Positions 39,886 through 48,847 of a stretch of DNA of 64,000 nucleotides are shown here, one piece after another. The translations under genes and the position numbers were made by a program. The notes under the pieces are model-generated. The model ran no database searches. It had not been told where the DNA came from and saw only the letters and a list, made by a program, of their open reading frames with translations. Position 1 is the first letter of the stretch, and each line of letters begins with the position of its first letter. Origin of the DNA: Herbidospora sakaeratensis (lineage in GTDB: Bacteria > Actinomycetota > Actinomycetes > Streptosporangiales > Streptosporangiaceae); the NCBI RefSeq assembly GCF_001570525.1, contig NZ_BBXC01000023.1, forward strand, positions 23,494-87,493, given 5' to 3'.

Positions 39886-42800
39886 CTACATCAGGAACTG
39901 CGGCGGGATGCGGAACCGCCGGGGCGGGCTCGTCACCGTCTTGACGAGCGTCGGGACGAAGACCTCCCGCTCGTGGCAGATGCGGTAGCCCTTGCAGACC
40001 TCGTTGTAGCCGTTCTCGATGTTCATCGCGGTGCCCCAGGTGTCCCACGCCCGGTCCCGGGCGCGGGCCCTGGCCTGCGCCGCGAGCGCGCGTTCGCGGT
40101 CCTTCTGGGCCTGGATCATCTTGAGCCGGTTCTGGTAGAGCCGTTCGGCCTCGATGTCGACGTTCATGCCGGGTTTGGCGTGCCCCATGACCGCCTCGTC
40201 GATGGTGACGTCCTGCCTCCTGGCCTGGATCTTGGCGTCCGCCTCTCTGATCGCCTTCTTGGCGGCGTTCTTGGCCGGGCCGTTGGCCAGGGCCTTGCCC
40301 ACGATCGGCACGAGCCCGGCCGCGCCCACGGCGCAGTCGATCTTCTTGCCCTCCTTGCACGACTTCACCGTGTCGATGACGCCGGTCACGGTGGAGACCG
40401 CGCCGAGCACCGCCGCGAACGGCTGGCCGCCGGGGATCATCGCGGCGGCCATCGCCGCGTACCCGGTGACCGCGGAGATCTTGCCGGAGTGCTCCCAGAG
40501 GAACTTGCCGGTGCCCTTGGCCGCGCTGACGACGGGGCTGGCCACGGTGGTGGCGACCGCCTTGGCGACGTTGGTGACCTTGTCCATCCACGCCGGCTTC
40601 TTGATCCCGAACAACAGGCCGTCGGGGTCGGTGAAGGTCAGCGGGTTGCCGTTGGAGTAGCTGTAGCCGTGCATCTGCTGCGGGTCGAGGGGGTCGATGA
40701 CCGGGTCGACGCTGATGAACGCGCCGAGCAGCGGGTCGTAGTCGCGGGCCCCGATGTTGACCAGGCCCGTGGGGTCGTTCGTCCCGCCGACGAAGCCCTT
40801 CTCCCCCGCCCAGAAGGCCGGGTTGGCGCCGCGCTGGGCGCCGAAGGGGAGGCTGCGCTTGCGGGTGGCCGACAGGTCCGCGGCCCTGATCATCGCCTCG
40901 GCCGTGTTGTGGTGGTCCTGGGCCAGCCAGGTCAGGCCGGTGAGCCCGGTCCCGGTCCGCACCGCGACGGTGTCGTCGCCCTGCAGGTAGTAGCGGGTGC
41001 CGGTCACCGTGGCGCCGACCGCCTTCACCTCCTGGCCGTGCGGCAGGTAGGCGGTGATGGCGCCGGGCTCCTTGCGGATCAGGCGGGCGCCCTCGGTGTC
41101 GTACAGGTAGGAGGTGGTCTGGCCGTTCTGGACGGTGGTGGCCAGGTCGCCCTCGGGGTCCCAGGTGAGGGTGGTGGCGGCGCCGTTGACGGTCCGGGCG
41201 TTCATGTTGCCGGCTTCGTCGTAGGCGTAGGTGTCGGAGCCGCCGGTGGACTTGTCGACCCGGGTGACGGCGTGCGGCTTGGAGCCGGCGGCGCCGCCCT
41301 GGGCGGGCTGGACGAAGTCGCGGATCGTCGTGGTGGTGGCGGTGCGCCAGGTCTCGGTGTCCCGGCTGCCGGTGGTCGTGTACGCGTAGCTGTGCCAGTA
41401 GGGCGCCGGGCCGCCGAGCGTGGCGGCCGAGCGGGCGGCCGGGTTGCAGTCGCCGTTGGCCGGGGTCCACGCCTCGGTCATGCGGCGCAGGTGGTCGGTG
41501 GTGAAGCACTGGTGGTCGGCCTGCTGGCCGCCGTTCGGCCGGTCGCTGACCTTGGTGACCGAGCCCATCTGGTCGTACTCGTAGTTGAAGTTGGCCGTCT
41601 GGTTCTTCAGCTCCGGCGTCGTCGAGCTGGTCACCAGTCGGCCGGTGGGCTCGTCGAAGGTCTCGGTCTGCCAGACGCGCTTGTCGTCCTGACCGAGGAT
41701 GCGCTGGATGCGCCCGCCGATCTGGTTGTAGACGGTGTCGTTGACGTAGATCTGCACGCCGCTCTTGATGTACGACTGCTTGCCGACCGGGTTGTAGCCG
41801 TACTCGAGCTTCTCCTCGGGCAGGTTGCCGGCGGCCGGCAGGGTCAGCGTGGCGGGCTGGCCGTCCTGCTTGTAGGTGGTCTTGTACTCGTACGTCTTGG
41901 CCAGCGCCCCCGTCTCGGCGGGCAGGGTGACCGTCAGGCCGGTCGCGTAGCCGCCGGCGTCGTAGCCGCTGATCAGGGTCGAGTACTTGGCGGAGCCGTT
42001 GTGCCTGATGGAGCCGGCGGGCTTGCCGAGGCCGCCGGGGGCGGTGTCGTACAACCACTCGGAGCGCAGCGGGCCGGTCGCCGAGCCCTCGCGCAGGGTG
42101 GTCTTGCGGCCCAGCGGGTCGTAGGTGTACGCGAGGACCACGCCCCGCGCGTCCTTGACGCCGGTGAGCTGCCCGGCCGTGTCGAAGGTCTGCTCGCTGA
42201 CGCCCTTGTCGGGGTCCTCCAGCTTCACCTTGTTGCCGCGCACGTCGTAGGTGTTGCGCCAGACGTTCCCGGCCTGGTCGGTGATGCTCGCCAGGTCGCC
42301 CTTGTCGGTGTAGGTGTAGCGGGTCCGGTCGTAGGTCCCCGCCGTGAACGAGTGGAACTGGCGCAGTTCGACGGTCCGGCCCCGGGCGTCCTGGACGGTC
42401 TCCGTCTTGGTCCCGCCGATCGGCGGCGTGACGACCGTGCCGGTCCCGGTGTAGGCCGTCGTGGTCGCCCACTTGGCCACGCCGTACGCCTTGAACTCGG
42501 CCTTGGTGACCCGGCCGGCGCCGTCGTAGGTGTTCTCGGTCACCGACGGGATCGCCTTGGTCGGCACCGCGATGGCCTCACCCGGCCCGGCGGTGTCGTG
42601 GTAGTACGGGTCGGAGCTCCAGGCGACCAGGCCGCGCGAGTCGTAGACGGTGTCGGCGATGACCCGGCCGCCGCCGACCGCCTGGCTCTGCGCCTGGCGC
42701 TGGCGCAGCAGCGCGTCGAACAGCACGGTCGAGGTCTGGTAACGCCCGGTGCCGTCGGGGAGCAGCTTCTTCGTGGTGGTGACCGACGGCGCGGTGTTGC

Positions 42801-45800
42801 GCACCTTGTAGGCGTACAGGATGTTGGCGGCCTCGCTCCTGGCCCGGCCGGGCAGCCAGACCTTGGTCAGCCGGCCCGCGCCGTCGTATTCGAGCTCGGT
42901 CTTGCGCCCGCCCGCGTCGGTGATGGTCGTCGGCACCTGCCAGGCCGCCTCCATCAGCGAGGAGGCCGTGTGGTCGAGCGCGTTGGTCGTCTTCACCTCG
43001 GTGACCGGCCCGGCCTTGTCCGGGACGTACTGCGTCCTCGTCGTCCGGTTCAGGGAGTCGGTGGCCGAGGTCGCGCGGCCGTTGGCGTCGTAGGTCGTGG
43101 TGGTGACGGCGAACCACTGCGGCGTGGTGCCGTTCCAGCCCTTGAGCTCCTCCTCCTTGACGACCAGGCCGCGGGTCGGCGCGGTGCCGAGCGGCTTGGT
43201 CGCGTCGTCGTAGTAGTTGCGCTCCTGCATGATCACGTCGCCGGGAATCGACGGGGTGGTGGCGCAGGCGACGCCGTACTGGTCGGTCTGCAGCACCTTG
43301 TCCTTGATCCACAGGGTGCCGTTGTGGACGTAGGACGTCTTGGTGCACTGGTCGTCACTCGCCGTGGACTCGTCGCCGAGGTCGCTGACCTCGGTCGGCA
43401 GGTTCTCGGCGTTGACCTTGGTCAGCACCTTGGTCCACTGGGTCCGCCCGTCGGCGAGCCGGGTGCGGGTCAGCTGCACCGGCGTGTGCACCATGTACGC
43501 CTTGAGCGCCCCCGACGCGCCGGTCTGGGTGAAGCCGGGCTCGGTGAGCTTCCCGGTGATCCACTGGCCGCCGACGCCGTCGAAGGTGGTCTGCTCGCGG
43601 AGCTGCCCCTGGTAGGCGTCGTGGTCCTCGATGCGCTTGGAGTGCGCGTCGCCCGTGCCGTCGAGGCTGTCCTTCACCCAGACGTCGCGGACCTTGTCGT
43701 CGGGCTGCTTGTCGCCGTCCATGCCGCGGAAGTAGCGGTACTCCGACACCGACTGCGGGCCCGACTCCAGGCCGACCCTGACCCGGACGTGGCCGTAGCC
43801 GCGCCACTGGCCCCAGGTGCGCTTCTTCTCCTCGACGAGCTCGCTGTCGTCGTACTTCCACATCGGGGCGTCGAGGTAGTCGTAGTTGGTCTGCTCGTGG
43901 GTGAAGCCGCCGCCGTTGTCGTACAGGTCGATGCGGCCCACCACGTACTTGTTGAACCAGTCGAGGGTCGGGTCGGTGCCGTCCTGGGTCGACCACTGCG
44001 GGAAGCAGCGTTTGCCGTTGGAGTGCACCGCCGGCAGGGAACTGCGGGTGCAGTCGCTCGCCAGGTAGGTGACGCCGATCTGCGCGCCGGTCTCGGTGGT
44101 GATCGACACGACGCGGAAGCGGTTGAGCGCGGTCCGGCCGTCGTTCGCGCCGTCGACCCGGTTGGGGAACGGGTCGGCGCCGGGCGAGAAGGTCACCGCG
44201 GGGTCGGTCACCGTGGCGCCGCCCTTGACGCCCGAGCCCGAGTGGGTGATCGAGTCGAGCCACATGGGCACGCCCTCGTTCTGGCTGACGCCCGCGTTCA
44301 GCCACGAGTGCTTCAGCGTCCACGACTCGACGGTGCGGAAGCCGCTGCCGTCGCGCACCTGGGCGCGCACCGCGGCCAGCCGCTTCTGCGTCCAGAACGT
44401 GGGCGACATCTGCTCGGTGCACTTGTCGCGGCAGTACTGGTCCCACGGCACGTCCGGCCACGACGCCGCGACCGCCTTGCCGCCCGAGTCGAAGCAGGTC
44501 GCGCCGGCCAGGCAGCGGTCGGCCACCTCGAACGCGATGCGCGTGGAGGCCGTCGACTGGTCGGTGCGGGTGCCGTAGTCGATCGTGGTGAGGTAGCCGC
44601 CCCGGTCGTAGGTCTGGCGCTTGTCGGCGTCGAACTCGCGGCCGTAGGCGCCGGTCTCCTTGCCGTAGTTCAGCGTCATCGTGTTGCCGTGCGGGTCGAC
44701 CACGTAGTCGAGGTTCCAGCGCCACGCCTGGGTCTCGCGGCTCCCGGCGAAGTCGCCGGCCTCGTAACCGGGGTCGCCGGGGTGGTTGCCGAAGACCTGG
44801 GTGGTCCAGGCCGAGTCGGTGCGGCGCCCGAAGAAGTACTGGGTGCCGTCGATCGTGGTGACCTTCCAGTGCTCACCGTTGTAGACGCCGTTGGAGGCGT
44901 CCGGCAGCAGTTCGACGCGGGAGCCGTCGTCGCCGGTGCCCTTCCACTTGCCGCCGCCCAGATCGATCAGCTCGGTCGAGCTGCCGTTGAGGCTCATGGT
45001 GGCGTTGGGCTTCCACCAGCACTGGTCGCCGGTCTTCTTGTCCTTGTTGTTCGGGTCCTTGCCGCCGACCGCCTTGGTGTCGTCGAGACAACTCTTGTAC
45101 GTCCGCTCGATGAAGCCGGTCCACATGTCCCAGCCGTCGCCGACCCACGACCCCTGGCCGTTCTGGCCGGAGGTCTTGCCGTCGACCGCCTGCGACGAAT
45201 ACGAGAAGGCCAGCGAGGGCGCCGGGCCGCCCACCGCGGGCGGGCTCTTGATCGGGTACTTCCAGGAGAACGCGCCCGTCTGCTGCGACACCTGCCACGT
45301 CGAGGCCGGGGTCAGCGAGGTCGCCTTGTAGTCGCCGTTCGGCCCGGCCGGGGCGGCGGCGGCCGCCAGCAGCTGGGGCGCGCCGGCCGCCGGGAGGGCG
45401 ACGTCGGCCGTGAGGGTCTGCGTCGCGGCGTCGTTCCTGCCGTCGACGGGGACGGCGGCGTCCAGGCCGCAGCCCTTCGCGCCGGGGGTGGTCAGGGCGC
45501 AGGCCGGGAGCCGGACCAGCCGCAGGCGGCTGGCCCAGTCGCCGCCGAAGGCGCCGGCGAACCCGGAGTAGTCGAGGTTGACGCCGACCGTGCCGGTCGA
45601 CCGCTGGCCGTCGCTGCGGGCCACCGACATCATGACGCCGCTGATCCCGGCGGTCTCGGCGGCGGCGCGGCCGTACACCCGCACCCCGACCTTGCCCACC
45701 GAGGCCGCCGCGGCGACCGAGACCGCCTGACCGGCGGCGGCCCGCGCGCCCGGGGTGATCTGCGCGGCGGTGTCGGCGGGCCAGACGATCGTGGCGGGGC

Positions 45801-45984
45801 CCTTGACCCGGGGCGGCTGCGCCGTCTCGACGACGGTGCGCCGCGTGTTGTCCTCGACGGGGACGGGGGTGACGTCGACCGGGACCGGGGCCTCCCAGTC
45901 GGCGAGGGCGTTGGCCGTCCCCCCGCTGACGATTCCGGCCCCCGACAGTACGAGGGCGATCAGTAACGCGGCCGGTTTCCTCAT
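39886..45984 (-). CDS. secreted RHS-repeat protein, probable polymorphic toxin
   Basis: A 2032-residue exported protein. A signal peptide (cut near ANA-L, about residue 26) leads into a large beta-rich N-terminal part with a SpvB/TcdB-like look (AFSYSSQAVDGKTSGQNGQGSWVGDGW). Many YD/RHS repeats follow (for example YTYTDKGDLASITDQAGN, YDTAGQLTG-like units). The RHS core ends with ARDYDPLLGAFISVDPVIDP and NPLTFTDPDGL at about residue 1777. The last 255 residues are the variable tip: an alanine-glycine-rich membrane-like stretch with GYAAMAAAMIPGGQPFAAVLGAV, a charged helix, then a cysteine-containing end. I see no known nuclease or deaminase motif there. It overlaps the LamG gene by four bases. 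Confidence 0.92.
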   Translation of the reverse strand: MRKPAALLIALVLSGAGIVSGGTANALADWEAPVPVDVTPVPVEDNTRRTVVETAQPPRVKGPATIVWPADTAAQITPGARAAAGQAVSVAAAASVGKVGVRVYGRAAAETAGISGVMMSVARSDGQRSTGTVGVNLDYSGFAGAFGGDWASRLRLVRLPACALTTPGAKGCGLDAAVPVDGRNDAATQTLTADVALPAAGAPQLLAAAAAPAGPNGDYKATSLTPASTWQVSQQTGAFSWKYPIKSPPAVGGPAPSLAFSYSSQAVDGKTSGQNGQGSWVGDGWDMWTGFIERTYKSCLDDTKAVGGKDPNNKDKKTGDQCWWKPNATMSLNGSSTELIDLGGGKWKGTGDDGSRVELLPDASNGVYNGEHWKVTTIDGTQYFFGRRTDSAWTTQVFGNHPGDPGYEAGDFAGSRETQAWRWNLDYVVDPHGNTMTLNYGKETGAYGREFDADKRQTYDRGGYLTTIDYGTRTDQSTASTRIAFEVADRCLAGATCFDSGGKAVAASWPDVPWDQYCRDKCTEQMSPTFWTQKRLAAVRAQVRDGSGFRTVESWTLKHSWLNAGVSQNEGVPMWLDSITHSGSGVKGGATVTDPAVTFSPGADPFPNRVDGANDGRTALNRFRVVSITTETGAQIGVTYLASDCTRSSLPAVHSNGKRCFPQWSTQDGTDPTLDWFNKYVVGRIDLYDNGGGFTHEQTNYDYLDAPMWKYDDSELVEEKKRTWGQWRGYGHVRVRVGLESGPQSVSEYRYFRGMDGDKQPDDKVRDVWVKDSLDGTGDAHSKRIEDHDAYQGQLREQTTFDGVGGQWITGKLTEPGFTQTGASGALKAYMVHTPVQLTRTRLADGRTQWTKVLTKVNAENLPTEVSDLGDESTASDDQCTKTSYVHNGTLWIKDKVLQTDQYGVACATTPSIPGDVIMQERNYYDDATKPLGTAPTRGLVVKEEELKGWNGTTPQWFAVTTTTYDANGRATSATDSLNRTTRTQYVPDKAGPVTEVKTTNALDHTASSLMEAAWQVPTTITDAGGRKTELEYDGAGRLTKVWLPGRARSEAANILYAYKVRNTAPSVTTTKKLLPDGTGRYQTSTVLFDALLRQRQAQSQAVGGGRVIADTVYDSRGLVAWSSDPYYHDTAGPGEAIAVPTKAIPSVTENTYDGAGRVTKAEFKAYGVAKWATTTAYTGTGTVVTPPIGGTKTETVQDARGRTVELRQFHSFTAGTYDRTRYTYTDKGDLASITDQAGNVWRNTYDVRGNKVKLEDPDKGVSEQTFDTAGQLTGVKDARGVVLAYTYDPLGRKTTLREGSATGPLRSEWLYDTAPGGLGKPAGSIRHNGSAKYSTLISGYDAGGYATGLTVTLPAETGALAKTYEYKTTYKQDGQPATLTLPAAGNLPEEKLEYGYNPVGKQSYIKSGVQIYVNDTVYNQIGGRIQRILGQDDKRVWQTETFDEPTGRLVTSSTTPELKNQTANFNYEYDQMGSVTKVSDRPNGGQQADHQCFTTDHLRRMTEAWTPANGDCNPAARSAATLGGPAPYWHSYAYTTTGSRDTETWRTATTTTIRDFVQPAQGGAAGSKPHAVTRVDKSTGGSDTYAYDEAGNMNARTVNGAATTLTWDPEGDLATTVQNGQTTSYLYDTEGARLIRKEPGAITAYLPHGQEVKAVGATVTGTRYYLQGDDTVAVRTGTGLTGLTWLAQDHHNTAEAMIRAADLSATRKRSLPFGAQRGANPAFWAGEKGFVGGTNDPTGLVNIGARDYDPLLGAFISVDPVIDPLDPQQMHGYSYSNGNPLTFTDPDGLLFGIKKPAWMDKVTNVAKAVATTVASPVVSAAKGTGKFLWEHSGKISAVTGYAAMAAAMIPGGQPFAAVLGAVSTVTGVIDTVKSCKEGKKIDCAVGAAGLVPIVGKALANGPAKNAAKKAIREADAKIQARRQDVTIDEAVMGHAKPGMNVDIEAERLYQNRLKMIQAQKDRERALAAQARARARDRAWDTWGTAMNIENGYNEVCKGYRICHEREVFVPTLVKTVTSPPRRFRIPPQFLM

Positions 45985-48641
45985 CCCTTGGCTCCGTCCG
46001 TGACGATCTCACTCTGGGTCAGTGCCTTCTGGTAGGCGCCGACCCTGTCGACGGCGCCGGTCCAGTACTGCGTGAGGGCGCCGGCGTCCTTGGCCCGGCC
46101 GACCGACCAGCCCTGGGTCGCCGACCACGTCGAGGTGAAGGGGACCTGGTCGGCCTCCTCCCAGTTCAGGCCGTTGACGTAGACACGCAGGCGGGTGCCG
46201 TCGTAGACGCCGGCCAGGTGGGTCCAGCCGGTGCCGACCGACTCGGTGGAGCAGGCCTTCGTCTCGGCGCCGCCGTCGGCGGCGTACATCGAGAAGCACC
46301 AGCCCTCGGCGCGGTAGCCGAGGCGGAAGCCCGAGCCGGTCGCGCCGTGCGAGGAGACGGCGGTGATCGGGCCGCTCACGGTGGTGGAGGTGAGCTTCAC
46401 CAGGGCGGTCACCGTGAAGGGCGTCTTGGTGTCGACGACCGGCTGGGTGCTCGCCCAGGCCGAGGCGCCGTCGAGGTTGAGGGCGTAGCCGCCGTTCTTG
46501 CCGGCGACGCGGGCGGCCGGGCCGGCCTTGCTGTCGAGCGTGGTCCCGGCGGGGTCGGAGGCGGCGGTGGTGCCGGTCGCCTCGTTGAAGCCCCACCCGA
46601 TGGCCTTGGCCGGGACCGGGCGGACCAGGAACTCGTAGGTGAACGGGCTGCCCGCGACGTTGCCGGCCGCGTCGGCGGCGCGGGCGGTGAGCAGGTTGAC
46701 GCCGTCGCGGTCGGGGGTCAGCGCGCCGGTCCAGACGTCGCCGGTGGTGTTCACCCAGCCCTTGTTCACGCCGTTGAGGGTCAGCTCGAAGCGGTTGGCG
46801 CCGGACGCGCCGATCGCGAACGTGCCCGCCTGACCGGCCCCGCCGTTCCAGGTGCCGTCGCTCGCTGGCGGGTACTCCGCCGACGTCACGCTCACGTTGG
46901 TGGGCGCGGTGGTGTCGACGGTGAAGTCGAACCAGCCGCCCCAGCCGCCGCAGACGTAGGCGTCGCAACCCCGGACCCGCCAGGAGTAGGCCCCTTCGGG
47001 CAGCGCCGGCGTGACCTTCCACGCCGCGGCCTGGCCGGAGGCGCGGTTGGAGACGGCCGTGCCGGACGCCGCCTTGCGGCTGGCGCGGGCGCGGTCGTAC
47101 ACCTCGAACTCGACCCGGGCGAGGGTGCCGCCGTTGGGGTCGGCGGCGACGGCCGACAGCGTGGGCGTGCCCGAACGCACCCAGGCGCAGGAGATGCCGC
47201 AGTCGGTGGTGATCTTCAGCGAGGTCGGCACCGTCGGGGTGTGGTTGTAGGTGATGATCAGCGCCACCGAGCCCGGGATGAAGTTGCTCCACCCCATGTG
47301 GTCGCCCTCGTCGGAGGAGATGAGCGCGAACGTGGTCTGCGAGGCGCGGGCGTTGGCCTGGCTCTGCATGCGGCCTTCGAGCACCTTGGCGCTGCCGTCG
47401 TCGTAGACCTTCTTCTGGTCGCCCGACGGGCAGCTCGACTCGTTGGCGTCGAACTTCTCGGTGCCGATGGTCTGCACGTTGCCGCTGCTGGTGCTGTTCC
47501 AGGTCGCGGTGTTCATGGCCGAGATGTTGTTGCGGAACAGCAGGTTGGTGTTGGCGCCCGCGCAGTTGGCGACGTGGTCGGCGGTCACCGCGAACTCGGC
47601 GGCCTGGATCGTCGCGCCGGCCAGCTGGGCGGTGTCGAACCGCATGTAGGCCCGCCACTTGCACGAGGTGTTCCACTGGCGGCCGACCCGCAACTCGCTG
47701 CGGTAGCTGGTGTAGAAGCTGGTGCCGGGCGAGCAGCTGTTGGTGTGCGTCCAGTTGCCGCCCATGCTGGGCTTGCTGAACGCCGGGTCGATGTAGATCG
47801 GGAAGGTCGCGTCGGACGCGGTCAGCAGCGCCTGGTCGGGCACGACGACCAGTTCGTGCGCGCCCACCTCGACGTCCATCTCGGCGGTGCGGCCGGGCGC
47901 GCTGTCGGCGCCCTCGTCACCCGCGCCGTCGGCGTCCCACATGAGCGCCGAGCCCGACGCGAACAGCACGTTCCCGGCGGCGTCGACGACCTCCAGGGCC
48001 GACTCGTTCTCGCGGATCGACGCCCCGCCGGACGCCTCGATCGGGAACGCGATGCGGGCGAGCTCCGCGTTGGCGGCGGCCGCCGGCGTGTTCACCACGA
48101 GGTACTGCGAGAAGCCGTCGGGTTCGGCCCGCAACTGCAGGTCGACGCCGGGCAGCACATTGGGGTAGGTCGCGGTGTCGCCGTTCAGGGAGGGCGTGGG
48201 AAGGTTCCACGGCGACTTGATCCGGATGGAGGCCGCGCCCTCGGTGAGGGTCACCATGGGGTCGGCGCCGCCGGTGGAGAAGCGCACGTCCGCCGAGGTC
48301 GCGACCGGGGTCACCCCGCCCGACAGGCGCAGGTCGGTGTTCACGTCGGTCCAGACGCCGTTCTTGACGACCTGGGTCGGGTAGAGGGAGGTGACGGCCT
48401 CCATCGTGCCGTCGGGCTGGGCGAAGACCTGGCTGGTCTCGGTGCGCTCCGAGAGCACCTCGACCTCGGTGCCGCACTGGGCGGCCATCCCGGCGGCTCC
48501 GTCGGGATTGTCGGCGGCCGCCACGCACGTCGGGGCCGTGGGAATCGGGACGGGCACGGCCGCCGCCGGAGCGGGTAGGGCGACGATGGCGGAAAGGGAG
48601 AGAAGGACGGCCGACAAGGCCGTCCGGGAGCGGGACACCAC
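45981..48641 (-). CDS. secreted LamG-domain protein, partner of the RHS protein
   Basis: An 886-residue exported protein. Signal peptide (cut near AAA-V, residue 29), then a region that in other actinomycetes forms the N-terminus of RHS proteins (TSLYPTQVVKNGVWTDVNTDLRL), a DNRLRE-like module with paired cysteines (WNTSCKWRAYMRFDTAQLAG), two fibronectin/Ig-like modules (about 480-680) and a C-terminal LamG/concanavalin lectin domain (about 690-880, SAWASTQPVVDTKTPFTVTALVKL). The GTG at 48641 has GAGGAG five bases before it. Coupling to the RHS gene suggests one cell-surface complex, split into two chains. Confidence 0.9.
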   Translation of the reverse strand: MVSRSRTALSAVLLSLSAIVALPAPAAAVPVPIPTAPTCVAAADNPDGAAGMAAQCGTEVEVLSERTETSQVFAQPDGTMEAVTSLYPTQVVKNGVWTDVNTDLRLSGGVTPVATSADVRFSTGGADPMVTLTEGAASIRIKSPWNLPTPSLNGDTATYPNVLPGVDLQLRAEPDGFSQYLVVNTPAAAANAELARIAFPIEASGGASIRENESALEVVDAAGNVLFASGSALMWDADGAGDEGADSAPGRTAEMDVEVGAHELVVVPDQALLTASDATFPIYIDPAFSKPSMGGNWTHTNSCSPGTSFYTSYRSELRVGRQWNTSCKWRAYMRFDTAQLAGATIQAAEFAVTADHVANCAGANTNLLFRNNISAMNTATWNSTSSGNVQTIGTEKFDANESSCPSGDQKKVYDDGSAKVLEGRMQSQANARASQTTFALISSDEGDHMGWSNFIPGSVALIITYNHTPTVPTSLKITTDCGISCAWVRSGTPTLSAVAADPNGGTLARVEFEVYDRARASRKAASGTAVSNRASGQAAAWKVTPALPEGAYSWRVRGCDAYVCGGWGGWFDFTVDTTAPTNVSVTSAEYPPASDGTWNGGAGQAGTFAIGASGANRFELTLNGVNKGWVNTTGDVWTGALTPDRDGVNLLTARAADAAGNVAGSPFTYEFLVRPVPAKAIGWGFNEATGTTAASDPAGTTLDSKAGPAARVAGKNGGYALNLDGASAWASTQPVVDTKTPFTVTALVKLTSTTVSGPITAVSSHGATGSGFRLGYRAEGWCFSMYAADGGAETKACSTESVGTGWTHLAGVYDGTRLRVYVNGLNWEEADQVPFTSTWSATQGWSVGRAKDAGALTQYWTGAVDRVGAYQKALTQSEIVTDGAKG

Positions 48642-48675
48642 GATGTCTCCTCAGGTATGGCTGGGGCTGAGGCAC

Positions 48676-48708
48676 ACCATGAGGCACGGGCGTATTTTTG
48701 CCGTATAG
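48676..48708 (-). promoter_or_regulatory. SARP-type heptamer pair in the LamG-RHS promoter
   Basis: On the plus strand CGTATTT (48691-48697) and CGTATAG (48702-48708) form direct repeats with an 11-bp period and four-base spacer. Read toward the LamG gene, nine bases separate them from CATGGT (48676-48681), a possible -10. This is the geometry of SARP activator sites. An almost identical arrangement lies before the small peptide operon at 52548-52580. Confidence 0.65.
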
Positions 48709-48721
48709 GCGACGTGAGAGG

Positions 48722-48756
48722 CGTATATACCGTTCTGGAGTTTCGTGGGATATACG
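48722..48756. promoter_or_regulatory. further CGTATA copies upstream of the SARP gene
   Basis: CGTATAT (48722-48728) and, on the other strand, CGTATAT (48750-48756) face each other 22 bases apart. A possible -10 GATAAT follows at 48773-48778. These extra copies of the heptamer suggest that the SARP also controls itself. Confidence 0.45.
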
Positions 48757-48847
48757 GCTCTTGACCCGATCCGATAATGGATAAGGCACATATAACGATC
48801 GACCGGTAAGGTGCATCTCACTCCCGGAGATCACCCCGAAGGTGGCG

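Noticed and set aside
39973-45966. A 1997-codon open frame on the plus strand, antisense to the RHS gene
   Set aside because: It is the high-GC mirror of a real coding frame; its translation is low-complexity V/G/A/R-rich, has no domain, and no ribosome site or promoter precedes it.
46218-48578. A 786-codon plus-strand frame opposite the LamG gene
   Set aside because: Same antisense artefact; composition dominated by G, A, R and V with no recognisable domain.
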